This document shows, piece by piece, positions 25,320 to 34,661 of a stretch of 64,000 nucleotides of DNA (its first letter is position 1; every line of letters begins with the position of its first letter). The translations under genes and the position numbers were made by a program. The notes beneath the pieces were generated by a model that was not told the origin of the DNA, did no database searches, and saw nothing but the letters and a program-made list of their open reading frames with translations. The stretch is taken from the NCBI GenBank assembly GCA_034429975.1, contig DAOUFM010000179.1, forward strand, positions 1 through 64,000. Reading direction: 5' to 3'. The DNA is from UBA6170 sp034429975 (GTDB lineage: Bacteria > Chloroflexota > Anaerolineae > Anaerolineales > Anaerolineaceae).

Positions 25320-26064
25320 GTAGGGGTGTGGTCCCAGACCCGTCCTATACCCGGCATGGAGGTAGGCGTGGTCCCTGACCGAAGATCTCGTCCAGCCATC
25401 CACGAATGAGACACGAATACTCGAATAACTTATTCCCTAATCGAAGATTCTTTGCAAAATTATCAAATCGTAGGGGCTGTTGCTCGTCCCTGACCCGCCC
25501 CACTGCCAGCATAAACATAGAGGTTGTGGCCCCTGCCCGAGGATTTCAGCCAGCCATCCACGAACCCCCAAAGGGGGCAAGATTAGGACACGAACACCCA
25601 AAGGGTGCAAGATTCTCGAATAGCTTTTTCCCTAATCAAGGATTATTTGCAAAATCATCAAATTGTAGGGGTAAGGACGAGCCGCTGCCCGAAGATCTCG
25701 TCCAGCCATCCACGAACCCCCAGGCATAGCCTGAGGGCAAGATAAAAACACGAATACTCGAATAGCTCATTCCCTAATCAAAGATTATTTGCAAAATCAT
25801 CAAATCGTAGGGGCAGCGGTACGTCCCTGACCGTGGATGTCGTCCAGCCATCCACGAATAGAAAACGAACACCCAAAGGGTGCAAGATTCTCGAATAGCT
25901 TTTTCCCTAATCAAGGATTATTTGCAAAATCATCAAATTGTAGGGGTAGGGACGAGCCGCTGCCCGAAGATCTCGTCCAGCCATCCACGAACTCCCAGGC
26001 AGGGGCGATCCATTACTCCTACATCCATGTCGGGTATGGGGCGGGTCCGGGACCACGCCCCTAC
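25320..26064. repeat. Tandem repeat array bounded by 46-bp inverted repeats
   Basis: The ends 25320-25365 and 26019-26064 are inverted copies of one another, matching at 40 of 46 positions (GTAGGGGYGTGGTCCCRGAC...). Between them a unit of about 135-158 bp is repeated. The unit contains GTCCAGCCATCCACGAA, seen near 25390, 25548, 25700, 25840 and 25976, then TCCCTAATCAAGGATTATT and TTGCAAAATCATCAAATTG. Some units carry a small palindrome CACCCAAAGGGTG. No conserved frame runs through it. The shape is that of a non-autonomous mobile or structural repeat. The gap 25183-25319 before it holds nothing else recognised. Confidence 0.8.
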
Positions 26065-26075
26065 GATATCACCAT

Positions 26076-26255
26076 TCTTTTCTGTCTTATACGAACCTGA
26101 AAGGGAAAAGTCTGAAAAGTTATTATGATCGTTATCAACCAGAAAAATCAATTCGTACTTCGATGGCTGATTTTATTGATGAGGGTTGGCTGGTAAATAT
26201 CCCTCTGTACGCTTTAAGTCAATTCCCAGATCTTGCTGGTTTAAAATCAAACTAA
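26076..26255 (+). pseudogene. Coding remnant, C-terminal fragment of an unknown protein
   Basis: Right after the repeat array one frame stays open to TAA at 26253 and has protein-like composition (SLKSYYDRYQPEKS, then MADFIDEGWLVNIPLYALSQ). It has no start signal apart from an internal ATG at 26163. It looks like the tail of a gene whose front was lost when the repeat array was inserted or expanded. No family is recognised. Confidence 0.3.
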
Positions 26256-26304
26256 AAACCGCTTATCTCCCTCTCTCTCGTCAAATCCCAATCACGATGG
26301 TAAG

Positions 26305-27549
26305 ATGGTAGCAATCTTTACCAGGACATACGCATTGACCGATCATAAAAAACTTCTGACAGCCAACTACTTTTTAGCCTACATCGCTTTGGGGATGATC
26401 AGCGGTGCTTATGGGCCAGCAGTGCCTTCTTTTGCGGCGAATACTGCCAGCGGGTTGAATGAGGTCAGTTCGTTCTTTGTCTTCAGTTCAATGGGCTACA
26501 TTGCCGGGTCTTTTCTGGCGGGGTTTCTGTTTCATAAATTTTCTGGGAATAAAGTTCTGGCAATCTGCCTGCTGGGTATGGCACTGGGCGTAGGATTATT
26601 GCCGGTCATTCATCATTTATGGCTGCTGATTGTAGTCGTTTTCCTGATCGGCATCACCCAATCGAGCGTCGACATGGGGCACAACACCATGATGGTCTGG
26701 TTGCACGGCAGTAAAGTGGCTCCCTATATGAATGGCTTGCATTTTTCCTTTGGGATCGGCTCATTCCTGGCGCCGCTGATGATCGCTCAGTCTTTGCGCG
26801 CCACACAGTATATCAACTGGGCTTTCTGGATTATCGCCATTACAATGCTGTTGCCAATACCTTTTCTAATAAAACTGACATCCCCTTCCAACCCCGAAAC
26901 GGTGGCAGCGACTACAGATGAACCAGCCCGCCCGAAAGTTTCCCGCAAACTTTTGGTTTTCCTGGTGATGTTCTTTTTGTTTTTTACAGGTTCAGAAATT
27001 ACGTTTACCAACTGGATTTACACACATGGACTAAAAACAGGGTTTGTGGATGTGGAAACTGCTGCCTATCTGACCTCTTCTTTTTGGGTGACCTTTCTAA
27101 TTGCCCGTTTCGTAGGGATCGGGATATCCCGGCGTTTTACCAGCCGGCAGATCATCTGGTTTAACCTGACCGGCAGCTTTTTTACACTGATCCTGATGCT
27201 CATTCTCGCCGGATCAGCCTGGGCGTTATGGGCCTGTACTGCTGCTTTTGGCTTGTTTGTGGCTACCGGCTTTCCAACCAGCATGAACCTGGCCGGGGAA
27301 TTAAATGCGGTAACTGCCCGTAATACGAGCATTTTCTTTGTAGCGTCCAGTACCTCGGTAATGATTTCGCCCTGGATTGTGGGGCAATTTATCGACCGCC
27401 CGCACAGTCAGGTGCTGATCTGGGTGGTGCTGGCAAACTTATGTCTGGCGATCATTGCGATGGCAGGCGTTCAAATTTTCGGGAAAAGCCAGTTTCAGCC
27501 TGAAGCCCAACCTAAAGAGATCCGTCCGCGCTCGATTTCCACCGATTGA
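26305..27549 (+). CDS. MFS transporter
   Basis: The 414-residue protein has twelve hydrophobic segments in two halves of six, with a central cytoplasmic loop at about residues 190-212 (SNPETVAATTDEPARPK). ALGMISGAYGPAVPSF in helix 1 and SSMGYIAGSFLAGFLFHKFSG after helix 2 (the MFS motif A position) resemble FucP/sugar-type or YfkF-like members. HNTMMVWLHG in helix 4 is like the glucose/fucose group. A small metabolite exporter or sugar importer are both possible. Its 3' end overlaps tex by 55 nt in convergent orientation. Confidence 0.8.
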   Translation: MVAIFTRTYALTDHKKLLTANYFLAYIALGMISGAYGPAVPSFAANTASGLNEVSSFFVFSSMGYIAGSFLAGFLFHKFSGNKVLAICLLGMALGVGLLPVIHHLWLLIVVVFLIGITQSSVDMGHNTMMVWLHGSKVAPYMNGLHFSFGIGSFLAPLMIAQSLRATQYINWAFWIIAITMLLPIPFLIKLTSPSNPETVAATTDEPARPKVSRKLLVFLVMFFLFFTGSEITFTNWIYTHGLKTGFVDVETAAYLTSSFWVTFLIARFVGIGISRRFTSRQIIWFNLTGSFFTLILMLILAGSAWALWACTAAFGLFVATGFPTSMNLAGELNAVTARNTSIFFVASSTSVMISPWIVGQFIDRPHSQVLIWVVLANLCLAIIAMAGVQIFGKSQFQPEAQPKEIRPRSISTD

Positions 27550-29627
27550 ATCGCCACCGTCAACACCTGCCCCACCTCCAGTGTTTCCCCGCGGGGGATC
27601 TGGGAGCGGTGCAAAAGGCCATCCTGCTTGACGCCGATATCGATGAAAGCGCCAAAGTCGACCACATTGCGGACCGTGCCTTTCAATTGCATGCCAACCT
27701 GAAGATCTTCCATGGAAAGCACATCGCTGCGCAAGACCGGCAGGGGTAAATCTTCCCGCGGGTCACGTCCCGGGCGAATCAGTTGGTCGAGGATATCCAT
27801 CAGGGTCGGTTCGCCGGTTTTTAGCTCCTGCGAGAGTTCCGATATTGGCTGCTGGCGTTGTAACAACTCCAGTGCATGTTTGCGCTCTTCCAGCGGGGTT
27901 TTCAGGTCAATGCGCGCCTTCTGCAACACTGCTTGGGCAATCGCATAGCTTTCCGGGTGAATGGCAGAGGCATCCAGAGGTTCTTTGCCGCCACGGATGC
28001 GTAAAAATCCGGCTGACTGTTCAAAGGCTTTCGGCCCCATACCGGGTACCTTGCGAATTTCAGCCCGACTGGTAAAGGACCCATTTTGATCACGATGGGC
28101 AACAATCTTCTCGGACAATTTCGGGCCAATCCCGGCGATGTAAGCGAGCAGAGCCGGGGAGGCAGTATTGACATCCACCCCTACCCGGTTAACTGCGTCT
28201 TCCACCACACCGCTCAGGCTATGCGATAACTCGCTCTGATCGACATCGTGCTGGTACATCCCCACACCGATCGACTTCGGATCAATTTTCACCAGTTCAG
28301 CCAAAGGATCCTGAACACGGCGGGCAATGGAAACAGCCCCACGCATCGAGACGTCCAGATCGGGTAGTTCAGCCCGCGCTAAAGTGCTGGCACTATAAAC
28401 CGAAGCCCCTGCTTCATTGGTGATCAGATAGCGGGTATTGTGCAAATCACGCAGCAATTCTGCCACCAGTTGTTCGCTCTCACGGGAGGCGGTGCCATTG
28501 CCAATCGAGATAAGCGTCACGTGGTGTTTTTCTACCAGGTGCTTCATCACTTTCAGAGACTCGGCTTTGTGATTTTGAGGTGGATGCGGGTAGATCGTAG
28601 CAGTGTCTAGAACCTTTCCAGTTGGGTCTACCACTGCCACCTTGCAACCGGTACGATAGCCCGGGTCGAACCCCATCACCACATGGTTTGCCAGGGGTGG
28701 AATCCCCAACAGGCCTTTCAGGTTGGTCGAAAAAACCGTGATGGCATGCGCCTCGCCTGCTGCGGTTAATGCCCAGCGAACATCGCGCTCGATGGCTGGC
28801 AGCAGCAGCCGTTCGGCAGCATCCTGAATGGCCAGGCGTAACTGCTCATTTAAAGCTGATTTTGGATTGGGACGAAAATAAGTGAAGATCACATTTTCCC
28901 AATCGCGTTGTTCCAATATTATACCTACGCGCAAGATTTTTTCGTTCTCACCGCGGTTGATTGCCAGGGTTTGGTGCGGGCGTATACGATCAACCCGGTA
29001 TTCAAAGTTATAGTACATTTCATAAACGCGTTTTTCATCCGGCGCGTCTTCGATCTTTTGACTGCGCAACTGTCCCCATTGCAACGCTTTTTCACGCACC
29101 TGGGAGCGTACTTCTGCCTGTTCACTGATCGCTTCCGCCACGATATCACGCGCCCCCTGCCAGGCATCCTCCAGCGTGGGCACAACATCGTTCAGGAAGG
29201 GTTTGGCTATCTCATCCAGGCTGGATTTAGTCAGCGGTTGTTTCAAAATCCATTCCGCCAGTCCCTCCAAACCTTTTTCGCGGGCAATCATGGCGCGGGT
29301 GCGGCGTTTGGGTTTGTATGGCAGGTAAATATCTTCCAGCTCCGTCAATGTTTCAGCCGCAATAATTTTTGCGGATAATTCAGCGGTTAATTTTCCCTGT
29401 TCTTCGATCGTTTTCAAGATTGTCGCCCGGCGTTCATCCATGGTACGCAGACGTTCCAACCCGCTTTCGATCTTCCGCAATTGCTCTTCGTCCAGACTGC
29501 CGGTTCTTTCCTTGCGATAACGGGCAATAAATGGGATCGTATTGCCTTCATCCAGCATTTCAATCACTACCTGGGCTTGCTGAGGTTGAATGGCTAAAAG
29601 TTGGGATAGCGTTTGAGCATAAGTCAT
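27495..29627 (-). CDS. tex: Tex-like RNA-binding transcription accessory protein
   Basis: The 710-residue protein shows the Tex domain order: N-terminal helical region (FIARYRKERTGSLDEEQLR), YqgF/RNase H-like domain (FDPGYRTGCKVAVVD, about residues 320-335), helix-hairpin-helix pair (NTASPALLAYIAGIGPKLSE and KVPGMGPKAFEQSAGFLRI) and a C-terminal S1 domain from about residue 633. Tex binds nucleic acid and acts on transcription elongation and translation. Its ATG overlaps the feoC stop codon (ATGA), so it is the last gene of the feo operon, an arrangement worth noting. Confidence 0.95.
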   Translation of the reverse strand: MTYAQTLSQLLAIQPQQAQVVIEMLDEGNTIPFIARYRKERTGSLDEEQLRKIESGLERLRTMDERRATILKTIEEQGKLTAELSAKIIAAETLTELEDIYLPYKPKRRTRAMIAREKGLEGLAEWILKQPLTKSSLDEIAKPFLNDVVPTLEDAWQGARDIVAEAISEQAEVRSQVREKALQWGQLRSQKIEDAPDEKRVYEMYYNFEYRVDRIRPHQTLAINRGENEKILRVGIILEQRDWENVIFTYFRPNPKSALNEQLRLAIQDAAERLLLPAIERDVRWALTAAGEAHAITVFSTNLKGLLGIPPLANHVVMGFDPGYRTGCKVAVVDPTGKVLDTATIYPHPPQNHKAESLKVMKHLVEKHHVTLISIGNGTASRESEQLVAELLRDLHNTRYLITNEAGASVYSASTLARAELPDLDVSMRGAVSIARRVQDPLAELVKIDPKSIGVGMYQHDVDQSELSHSLSGVVEDAVNRVGVDVNTASPALLAYIAGIGPKLSEKIVAHRDQNGSFTSRAEIRKVPGMGPKAFEQSAGFLRIRGGKEPLDASAIHPESYAIAQAVLQKARIDLKTPLEERKHALELLQRQQPISELSQELKTGEPTLMDILDQLIRPGRDPREDLPLPVLRSDVLSMEDLQVGMQLKGTVRNVVDFGAFIDIGVKQDGLLHRSQIPRGETLEVGQVLTVAIQSVEIERGRISLGWASG

Positions 29628-29872
29628 TTTGGTTTCGACGGTGTCATCCAGATTCTTTGCTGGCTGGCATGGCAGGTTTTTGCCAGATAACAGGTATTAC
29701 AGGCACCGGAATCACAGCTCTGTGAGAATTCCGACATTTTCAATAATCCCCGGCGCACCAATTCTTCCATCATCATCTCCACCATCTGCGGCGAAGTGTT
29801 AAGTTGGCGGGCAAGAACGACCGGTGTGAGCGGTTTCCCTTCCTGAATCAATTTTAAAAGTCTTTCGAGCAT
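29624..29872 (-). CDS. feoC: FeoC-like iron-transport regulator
   Basis: ATG 29872, 2 nt after the feoB stop, gives 82 residues. The front is a winged-helix (LLKLIQEGKPLTPVVLARQL then QMVEMMMEELVRRGLL). The back carries a cysteine cluster C-x4-C-x2-C-x5-C (CDSGACNTCYLAKTC), the site that in FeoC binds an Fe-S cluster or senses oxygen. It probably tunes FeoB stability or feo expression. Translational coupling on both sides places it inside feoA-feoB-feoC-tex. Confidence 0.8.
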   Translation of the reverse strand: MLERLLKLIQEGKPLTPVVLARQLNTSPQMVEMMMEELVRRGLLKMSEFSQSCDSGACNTCYLAKTCHASQQRIWMTPSKPK

Positions 29873-29874
29873 AG

Positions 29875-31914
29875 CTATAATCCTAACAATAAAGCGACCT
29901 GATAAACCGCGCTGGCAGCTGCTACCGAAACAACCAGCATGGTGCCGATATTCAGAAAAGTCCATTTCCAGGAGCCGGTTTCCTGTTTCATCACCGCTAC
30001 GGTGGCGGCGCAGGGAATGAAAAGAATAGACACGACCATAAAAGCTAATCCAACCGCGGGCGTATAGGTTGCAGAAATTGTATTGAGCAGTCCTATCTCT
30101 GTGGAGCGCCCGAACAGAACTCCCAGCGTAGCAATGACGTTTTCCTTAGCCATAAAGCTGGAAAGTAAAGCTACGGTGAGTTTCCAATCCAATCCCATCC
30201 ATTTTCCTATCGGCGCGAAGAAATTTCCGATCTGCGCCAGATAACTGTTTTCCAGATTTCCACCAGGGAATTCGGATAATGCCCAGATGACAATCGACAT
30301 CATCAAAATCAGTGTGCCGGCATGCTGCAGGAAAGAAAGCGATCGCTGCCAGATGAGCATAAAAGCCGATCGCCAATGCGGGATGTGGTAGAGCGGTAAT
30401 TCCATAATAAAAGCTGAACGCTCGCCCTTAAAGAACAATTTATTGATAATGACACCCACGATGATCAAAATCAACAGGGTAGACAGGATCAGCCCCCAGG
30501 AGATCAGAAAAGCTTTGGGACCAAAAAAGGCAGGTGCGAGAAAGGCAATCACCGCCAGGCGCGCGGAACAGGGTACAAACGGCGCCAGGAGGATCGTCAG
30601 CATTCTGGCAGGCCAGGATTCGATTACCCGGGTGCCCATCACGGCGGGAACGTTGCAACCAAATCCCAAGAAAAGCGGTAGGAAGGATTTTCCGTGCAGC
30701 CCCATCCAATGCATAAAATTATCCATGACGTAGGCAGCCCGCGCCATATAGCCAATATCTTCCAAAAACCCAAAAACAGCAAAGAAAATAATAATGATGG
30801 GCAGGAATGTAACCACCGCGCCGACACCACCAATCAGGCCATCTACCACCAGGCTAATCACCCAGGCGGGTGCACCCAGCATCCAACCCTGGGCCAACGT
30901 CCCCAGAGGTGCTAAAATCCTGGTATCCATCCATTCCTGAATGGGTGTTCCAATTGTAAACGTGATCCAGAAGGTAACGCCCAAAATTAATGCCAACAAT
31001 ATCAACCCGCCGACCGGGTGCGTCGCGATGCGGTCGATGCGATCGGTCAGGCCTACCTGTCCTAATTTCGGACGATGAACGGAGGCGCGCACAATGCGCT
31101 CAATCCATTCATAGCGTCCGGAGGCAATCGCCAACCCGGCATCTTCGTGTTTTTTCAGGATATTATCAATGGTTTCCCAGCGCTCCAAAGGCAGAACTGT
31201 TTTGATGATCTCATAAATCTCTACGTCCCCTTCTAACAACTTCATGGAAGCCCAGTTTTTCGGATAATAATCCGGGACAAAGCCGTCAATAAGCTGATCG
31301 ATTAATTCTTTAACATGCTGGTGATCAGCGCTGATTTGCGGCATTTTAGGGTCGAATATTAATTCCCCTTCAGTAAACTGATCGATGTAGTCTAATAATT
31401 CCCGTACCCCGTTGGCACGACTGGCAATCATGGGAATGACCGGCACGCCAATAGCAGCCTCCAGAATTTTGGGATCCACCTGTATGCCTTCCTGTTGAGC
31501 CACATCCATCATATTCAGGATAACCACCAGGGGCGTTTCCAGAACGATGAGTTCCGAAACCAGGTAGAGGCTGCGTTCCAGATTGGCTGCACTGACCACT
31601 GCCACTACTAGGTCCGGCTTTTCCTGCAGAATATAGTTGCGGGCGATAATTTCTTCGGGTGAGTTGGCGGACAAGCTATAGGTCCCGGGCAGATCAATCA
31701 GATGGATGTCATACTGACCATGCTGGTAGACCCCTTCTTTTTTCTCCACAGTTTTGCCCGGCCAGTTACCCACATGTTGATTCAAGCCGGTTAACAGGTT
31801 GAAGATGGTAGATTTGCCCATATTTGGCTGCCCAGCCAGGGCAATGGTAAGCGTCGATAAGCGCACACCCGGAGAAGCCGTTTTTTGGCGATAATCTCGG
31901 AATAAATTCATCAA
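29875..31914 (-). CDS. feoB: Ferrous iron transporter FeoB
   Basis: The 679-residue protein has an N-terminal G domain with G1 GQPNMGKST (residues 28-36), G3 DLPGTYSL and G4 NMMD, followed by the helical GDI-like spacer (about 190-300) and the membrane Feo domain with paired Gate motifs. GFGCNVPAVMGTRVIES and PFVPCSARL carry the conserved membrane cysteines, and FIPCAATVAVMKQE is in the second half. It imports Fe2+ across the inner membrane. Length is slightly short of E. coli FeoB, as usual for this branch. The ATG overlaps the feoA stop. Confidence 0.96.
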   Translation of the reverse strand: MMNLFRDYRQKTASPGVRLSTLTIALAGQPNMGKSTIFNLLTGLNQHVGNWPGKTVEKKEGVYQHGQYDIHLIDLPGTYSLSANSPEEIIARNYILQEKPDLVVAVVSAANLERSLYLVSELIVLETPLVVILNMMDVAQQEGIQVDPKILEAAIGVPVIPMIASRANGVRELLDYIDQFTEGELIFDPKMPQISADHQHVKELIDQLIDGFVPDYYPKNWASMKLLEGDVEIYEIIKTVLPLERWETIDNILKKHEDAGLAIASGRYEWIERIVRASVHRPKLGQVGLTDRIDRIATHPVGGLILLALILGVTFWITFTIGTPIQEWMDTRILAPLGTLAQGWMLGAPAWVISLVVDGLIGGVGAVVTFLPIIIIFFAVFGFLEDIGYMARAAYVMDNFMHWMGLHGKSFLPLFLGFGCNVPAVMGTRVIESWPARMLTILLAPFVPCSARLAVIAFLAPAFFGPKAFLISWGLILSTLLILIIVGVIINKLFFKGERSAFIMELPLYHIPHWRSAFMLIWQRSLSFLQHAGTLILMMSIVIWALSEFPGGNLENSYLAQIGNFFAPIGKWMGLDWKLTVALLSSFMAKENVIATLGVLFGRSTEIGLLNTISATYTPAVGLAFMVVSILFIPCAATVAVMKQETGSWKWTFLNIGTMLVVSVAAASAVYQVALLLGL

Positions 31915-32156
31915 ATTTCTCTTTTAACAAATATGGTTTTTGCTTCACCTCGTCCCAGTGCAATACGCGTCTCGCGTACTTTAACCACGATCGGACCATG
32001 ACCATAATTGTGTGACATAAAAATTTCTGCACCGGGCGTAAAACCCAGCGTAGAGAGACGGGCATTTAAGCGTTTGCCTGCATCTAATGTAATAATGGTT
32101 CCCCTTTCACCGGTTTGTAAATCAACCAGTGGTACTTGATGTTGGAGTGTTTGCAT
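31911..32156 (-). CDS. feoA: FeoA, SH3-like partner of FeoB
   Basis: ATG 32156 follows AAAGG and yields 81 residues; the ORF extends further upstream but that part lacks similarity. The FeoA SH3 fold is evident from PLVDLQTGERGTIITLD, RLSTLGFTPGAEIFM and GPIVVKVRETRIALGRGEA. FeoA regulates or couples FeoB G-domain activity in the cytoplasm. It is the first gene of the operon. The AT-rich region upstream (32157-32368) should contain the promoter, but I found no clear Fur-box palindrome there. Confidence 0.92.
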   Translation of the reverse strand: MQTLQHQVPLVDLQTGERGTIITLDAGKRLNARLSTLGFTPGAEIFMSHNYGHGPIVVKVRETRIALGRGEAKTIFVKREI

Positions 32157-32368
32157 GCATACCTTTAACAAAAACCACTTTACGTGGTAATAATAAGTAA
32201 TTTCTAACACAATAGAAGCATTGTGACTTAGAGTCTATTTTATCAAACTTTCGTTACTTTATAAATGAAAACATTCATATGACGGGTAAATAATACCTTT
32301 TATCAAAAATTTTTATTATAAAAATCATATTAATAATTTTTTCGAAATGATCGGTAATCCGGTACGAA

Positions 32369-32397
32369 AAGAGGTTGACCCATCTAGTCAACCTCTT
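32369..32397 (-). terminator. Terminator after the ferritin-like gene
   Basis: An 11-bp perfect stem (AAGAGGTTGAC, 32369-32379, with GTCAACCTCTT, 32387-32397) closes a 7-nt loop. On the minus strand it is followed by TTCG, a weak T-run. It separates the ferritin gene from the downstream feo operon. Confidence 0.6.
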
Positions 32398-32418
32398 GCT
32401 GTAAGCTTCTAATAAAAG

Positions 32419-32916
32419 TTAGTCAACCACAGTTCCGGATTCCAGATTTTTGCTGCGTTCGATCGATTGTAACGCCAAATACCGGTCTCCATATTTACGG
32501 ATTTGATCTAACTGGGTATCAAACTGGTCAAAATGACCTTCTTCATCCAGTACCAGTTGTTCAAAGAGTTTCTTTGAAGCTGAATCGGCATGGGCAGCGC
32601 ATTCGTTCGCCCATTGGTTATAATCATTGGCGCTGGTTTCTTCCATCCAAGCTGCTTTTTTGAGCATCTCATCCACTTCATGGATCTTTTCAACCGGGGC
32701 AGCCACTACCATCTCTACTTCTCCTTTTAAGAAGAGGATGCGTTCAGCCAACAGTTCCACATGCCCCATCTCCTGAATGGCGATGCGTTTGAACATGGAC
32801 GACAATAAATCATAGCCCTGATCATCCAGATGAAAATGAAAATACATATATTGATGAACAGCGGACAGTTCTTCAGAGACTGCTTTATTTAATAACTCAA
32901 TACTTTTTTCGTGCAT
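32419..32916 (-). CDS. Bacterioferritin-like iron storage protein
   Basis: This 165-residue four-helix protein has bacterioferritin ligands in place: E16 in SEELSAVHQYMYFHFH, E49-x2-H52 in IQEMGHVE, and E-x2-H in LDEEGHFD near residue 128. It oxidises and stores iron. The heme-binding methionine of classical bacterioferritin would lie near residue 50 and M50 is present, but heme binding is not certain. It is 208 nt upstream of feoA on the same strand with its own terminator, so iron uptake and storage are neighbours. GGAGGG precedes the ATG. Confidence 0.88.
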   Translation of the reverse strand: MHEKSIELLNKAVSEELSAVHQYMYFHFHLDDQGYDLLSSMFKRIAIQEMGHVELLAERILFLKGEVEMVVAAPVEKIHEVDEMLKKAAWMEETSANDYNQWANECAAHADSASKKLFEQLVLDEEGHFDQFDTQLDQIRKYGDRYLALQSIERSKNLESGTVVD

Positions 32917-33076
32917 AATTTAACCCTCCGGGGAATATTTCTATTAACTAATTATAGTATGAAAGTCTAAGATTTTTATTAGAAGACAGATATATCCATC
33001 CTGAATTGATAGGGATAAATGTCATTGATCCTGGATGAACCGATCAACCATCTGACCATTCCCATTTTTTTTGAAT

Positions 33077-34033
33077 TTATTTCTTTTCCTCAAACCCGAG
33101 CAGTGCTTTGACAGTATAGGTTGGTTTTTGCTGAGCTTCGTGGTAAGTTCTAACCAGCAGCTCAGCGATTAAGCCCATCAGGATGGATTGGAAGCCGAGG
33201 ATGAAGAACATGGCTGCCAGGATAAAGAGCGGCGAACCAAGCACCGGCACCAGGAAGAACACCCGGCGAATAAAGAGATACAGCAGCAGCAGCCCCGAAA
33301 TACCCATGATCAGGATCCCACTGCCCCCAAACAGATAAATGGGTTTATTAGCATAGGAGTTCAGGAATTTAACCGTGAATAAATCTAATATGACCTTCAC
33401 GGTTCGTTCGAGGCCGTATTTAGCTTTGCCAAACTTGCGCGGGTGATGCCGCACGGGAACTTCGATGATCCTGGCACCGACCGAATTGGCATATACCGGG
33501 ATGAAGCGATGCATTTCCCCATACAGACGAAAACCGGTGATCACCTCGCGGCGGTAAGCTTTCAGGGTACAGCCGTAATCGTGCAGATGCACACCAGTCA
33601 CCCAGGAGATCAGCTTGTTGGCAAAGAGAGAAGGCAGTGTACGGGTGATAAAAGTATCCTGACGTTTAGCACGCCAACCGCTGACGACATCATAACCTTC
33701 GTTAATTTTTTCCAACAGCAGCGGGATATCCTGGGGATCATTCTGCAGGTCGGCATCCATCAGAACAATAATTTCCCCGCTGGCATGGTCAATCCCAGCA
33801 GCAATAGCGGCCGTTTGCCCGAAATTACGACGCAGTCCGATCACACGCACATGCTGAGAGTCTTCCTGCGCCAGGTCACTCAGGCGCTGATAGCTCTGAT
33901 CCTTGCTGCCATCATCCACCAGGATCAACTCCCAGGGTTGGTCGACAGCCTGCATTGCAGCGATGACAGCATCATACAGCAAGGGGATGGTTTCTTCTTC
34001 GTTATAGACCGGGATTACGATTGATAAGTACAT
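33077..34033 (-). CDS. GT2 family polyprenyl-phosphate glycosyltransferase
   Basis: The 318-residue protein starts SIVIPVYNEEETIPLLYDA, has the DXD-type motif DADLQNDPQDIP at about residues 92-103, and LRRNFGQTAAIAAGIDHASG. Two C-terminal hydrophobic helices (about 235-258 and 268-295) anchor it in the membrane. This is the GtrB/DPM-like group, which moves a sugar from a nucleotide donor to undecaprenyl phosphate for envelope glycan modification. It is alone on its strand. AAAGG precedes the ATG. Confidence 0.9.
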   Translation of the reverse strand: MYLSIVIPVYNEEETIPLLYDAVIAAMQAVDQPWELILVDDGSKDQSYQRLSDLAQEDSQHVRVIGLRRNFGQTAAIAAGIDHASGEIIVLMDADLQNDPQDIPLLLEKINEGYDVVSGWRAKRQDTFITRTLPSLFANKLISWVTGVHLHDYGCTLKAYRREVITGFRLYGEMHRFIPVYANSVGARIIEVPVRHHPRKFGKAKYGLERTVKVILDLFTVKFLNSYANKPIYLFGGSGILIMGISGLLLLYLFIRRVFFLVPVLGSPLFILAAMFFILGFQSILMGLIAELLVRTYHEAQQKPTYTVKALLGFEEKK

Positions 34034-34154
34034 ACAATACCTTTTGGAAATCTATCTGTATTGATTATAAACAATAACTTGATATTCCACACTTCATTTG
34101 AAGTTTTTTACAATAAACAGCATGTCTGTCTTTCGAATGAAATGACAACACCTA

Positions 34155-34320
34155 CTATTCCGGTATCTTTAACAGAATAAAGGTTAGGTTTTCATAAAGA
34201 ATTTCGCCTGTGTCTTCATTAATTCTAAGTTCTTCATCATTTTTATTAAGTATAAAATAATCAGCTTTTAAATTTCTAATGAATTTAATGAAACCGTTAG
34301 GGTCCTGCTTGAGCCAATCG
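34155..34320 (-). pseudogene. C-terminal fragment of an unknown protein
   Basis: One minus-strand frame ending at TAG 34155-34157 reads TDWLKQDPNGFIKFIRNLKA followed by DYFILNKNDEELRINEDTGE. It has no start and begins at a junction with the glycosyltransferase fragment in a different frame. It resembles the soluble tail of a membrane sugar transferase, but similarity is too short to name. It is debris of a lost gene. Confidence 0.35.
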
Positions 34321-34573
34321 GTAATTCCCAAAAATTAGCATGGATTGTGGTAAATCCGTTTGTGGGGTCAAAAATTTGCCAGTAACCAGAAGCCGATTTA
34401 ACCAGAAACGTTAGCGCCCAATTTCCTATCCTGCGGACAAATGGCATCTTTTTTAATTCAATTTGATGTAAAAAGCGGTTCCCTTTCACAAAATCAGCCT
34501 TACTCTGGATGATAGGATTTATTAGATAGGAAATTAGCTCCGGATCCATCTGGTCGTCTCCGTCCATTTTCAC
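34268..34573 (-). pseudogene. GT2 glycosyltransferase fragment, truncated at both ends
   Basis: About 85 of 101 codons match the middle of a GT2 polyprenyl glycosyltransferase: KMDGDDQMDPELISYLINPI, ADFVKGNRFLH, RRIGNWALTFLVKSASGYW and IFDPTNGFT. The family N-terminus with the VIPVYNE motif and the C-terminal membrane part are missing. The end runs out of frame into unrelated sequence. It is distinct from the intact transferase 235 nt away, so it is a relic of a second gene. Confidence 0.7.
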
Positions 34574-34661
34574 GAGAATTTCTGCTTAAAGCAGTGATTA
34601 ACTTTGTGATTATTGTCACACAGGTTTTGTGACAAAAAATTCAATAAACCTTATATACACA

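Noticed and set aside
25320..26064. CRISPR array
   Set aside because: Units are about 140 bp, diverged over their full length, and have no regular short repeat with unique spacers; no cas gene is near.
25406..26128. Overlapping open frames of 82-107 codons in the tandem array
   Set aside because: They exist only because the unit lacks stops in some frames; spacing differs by non-multiples of three, so no frame is conserved.
32157..32368. Fur box before feoA
   Set aside because: The region is AT-rich with many partial matches, but no clear 19-bp palindrome stands out.
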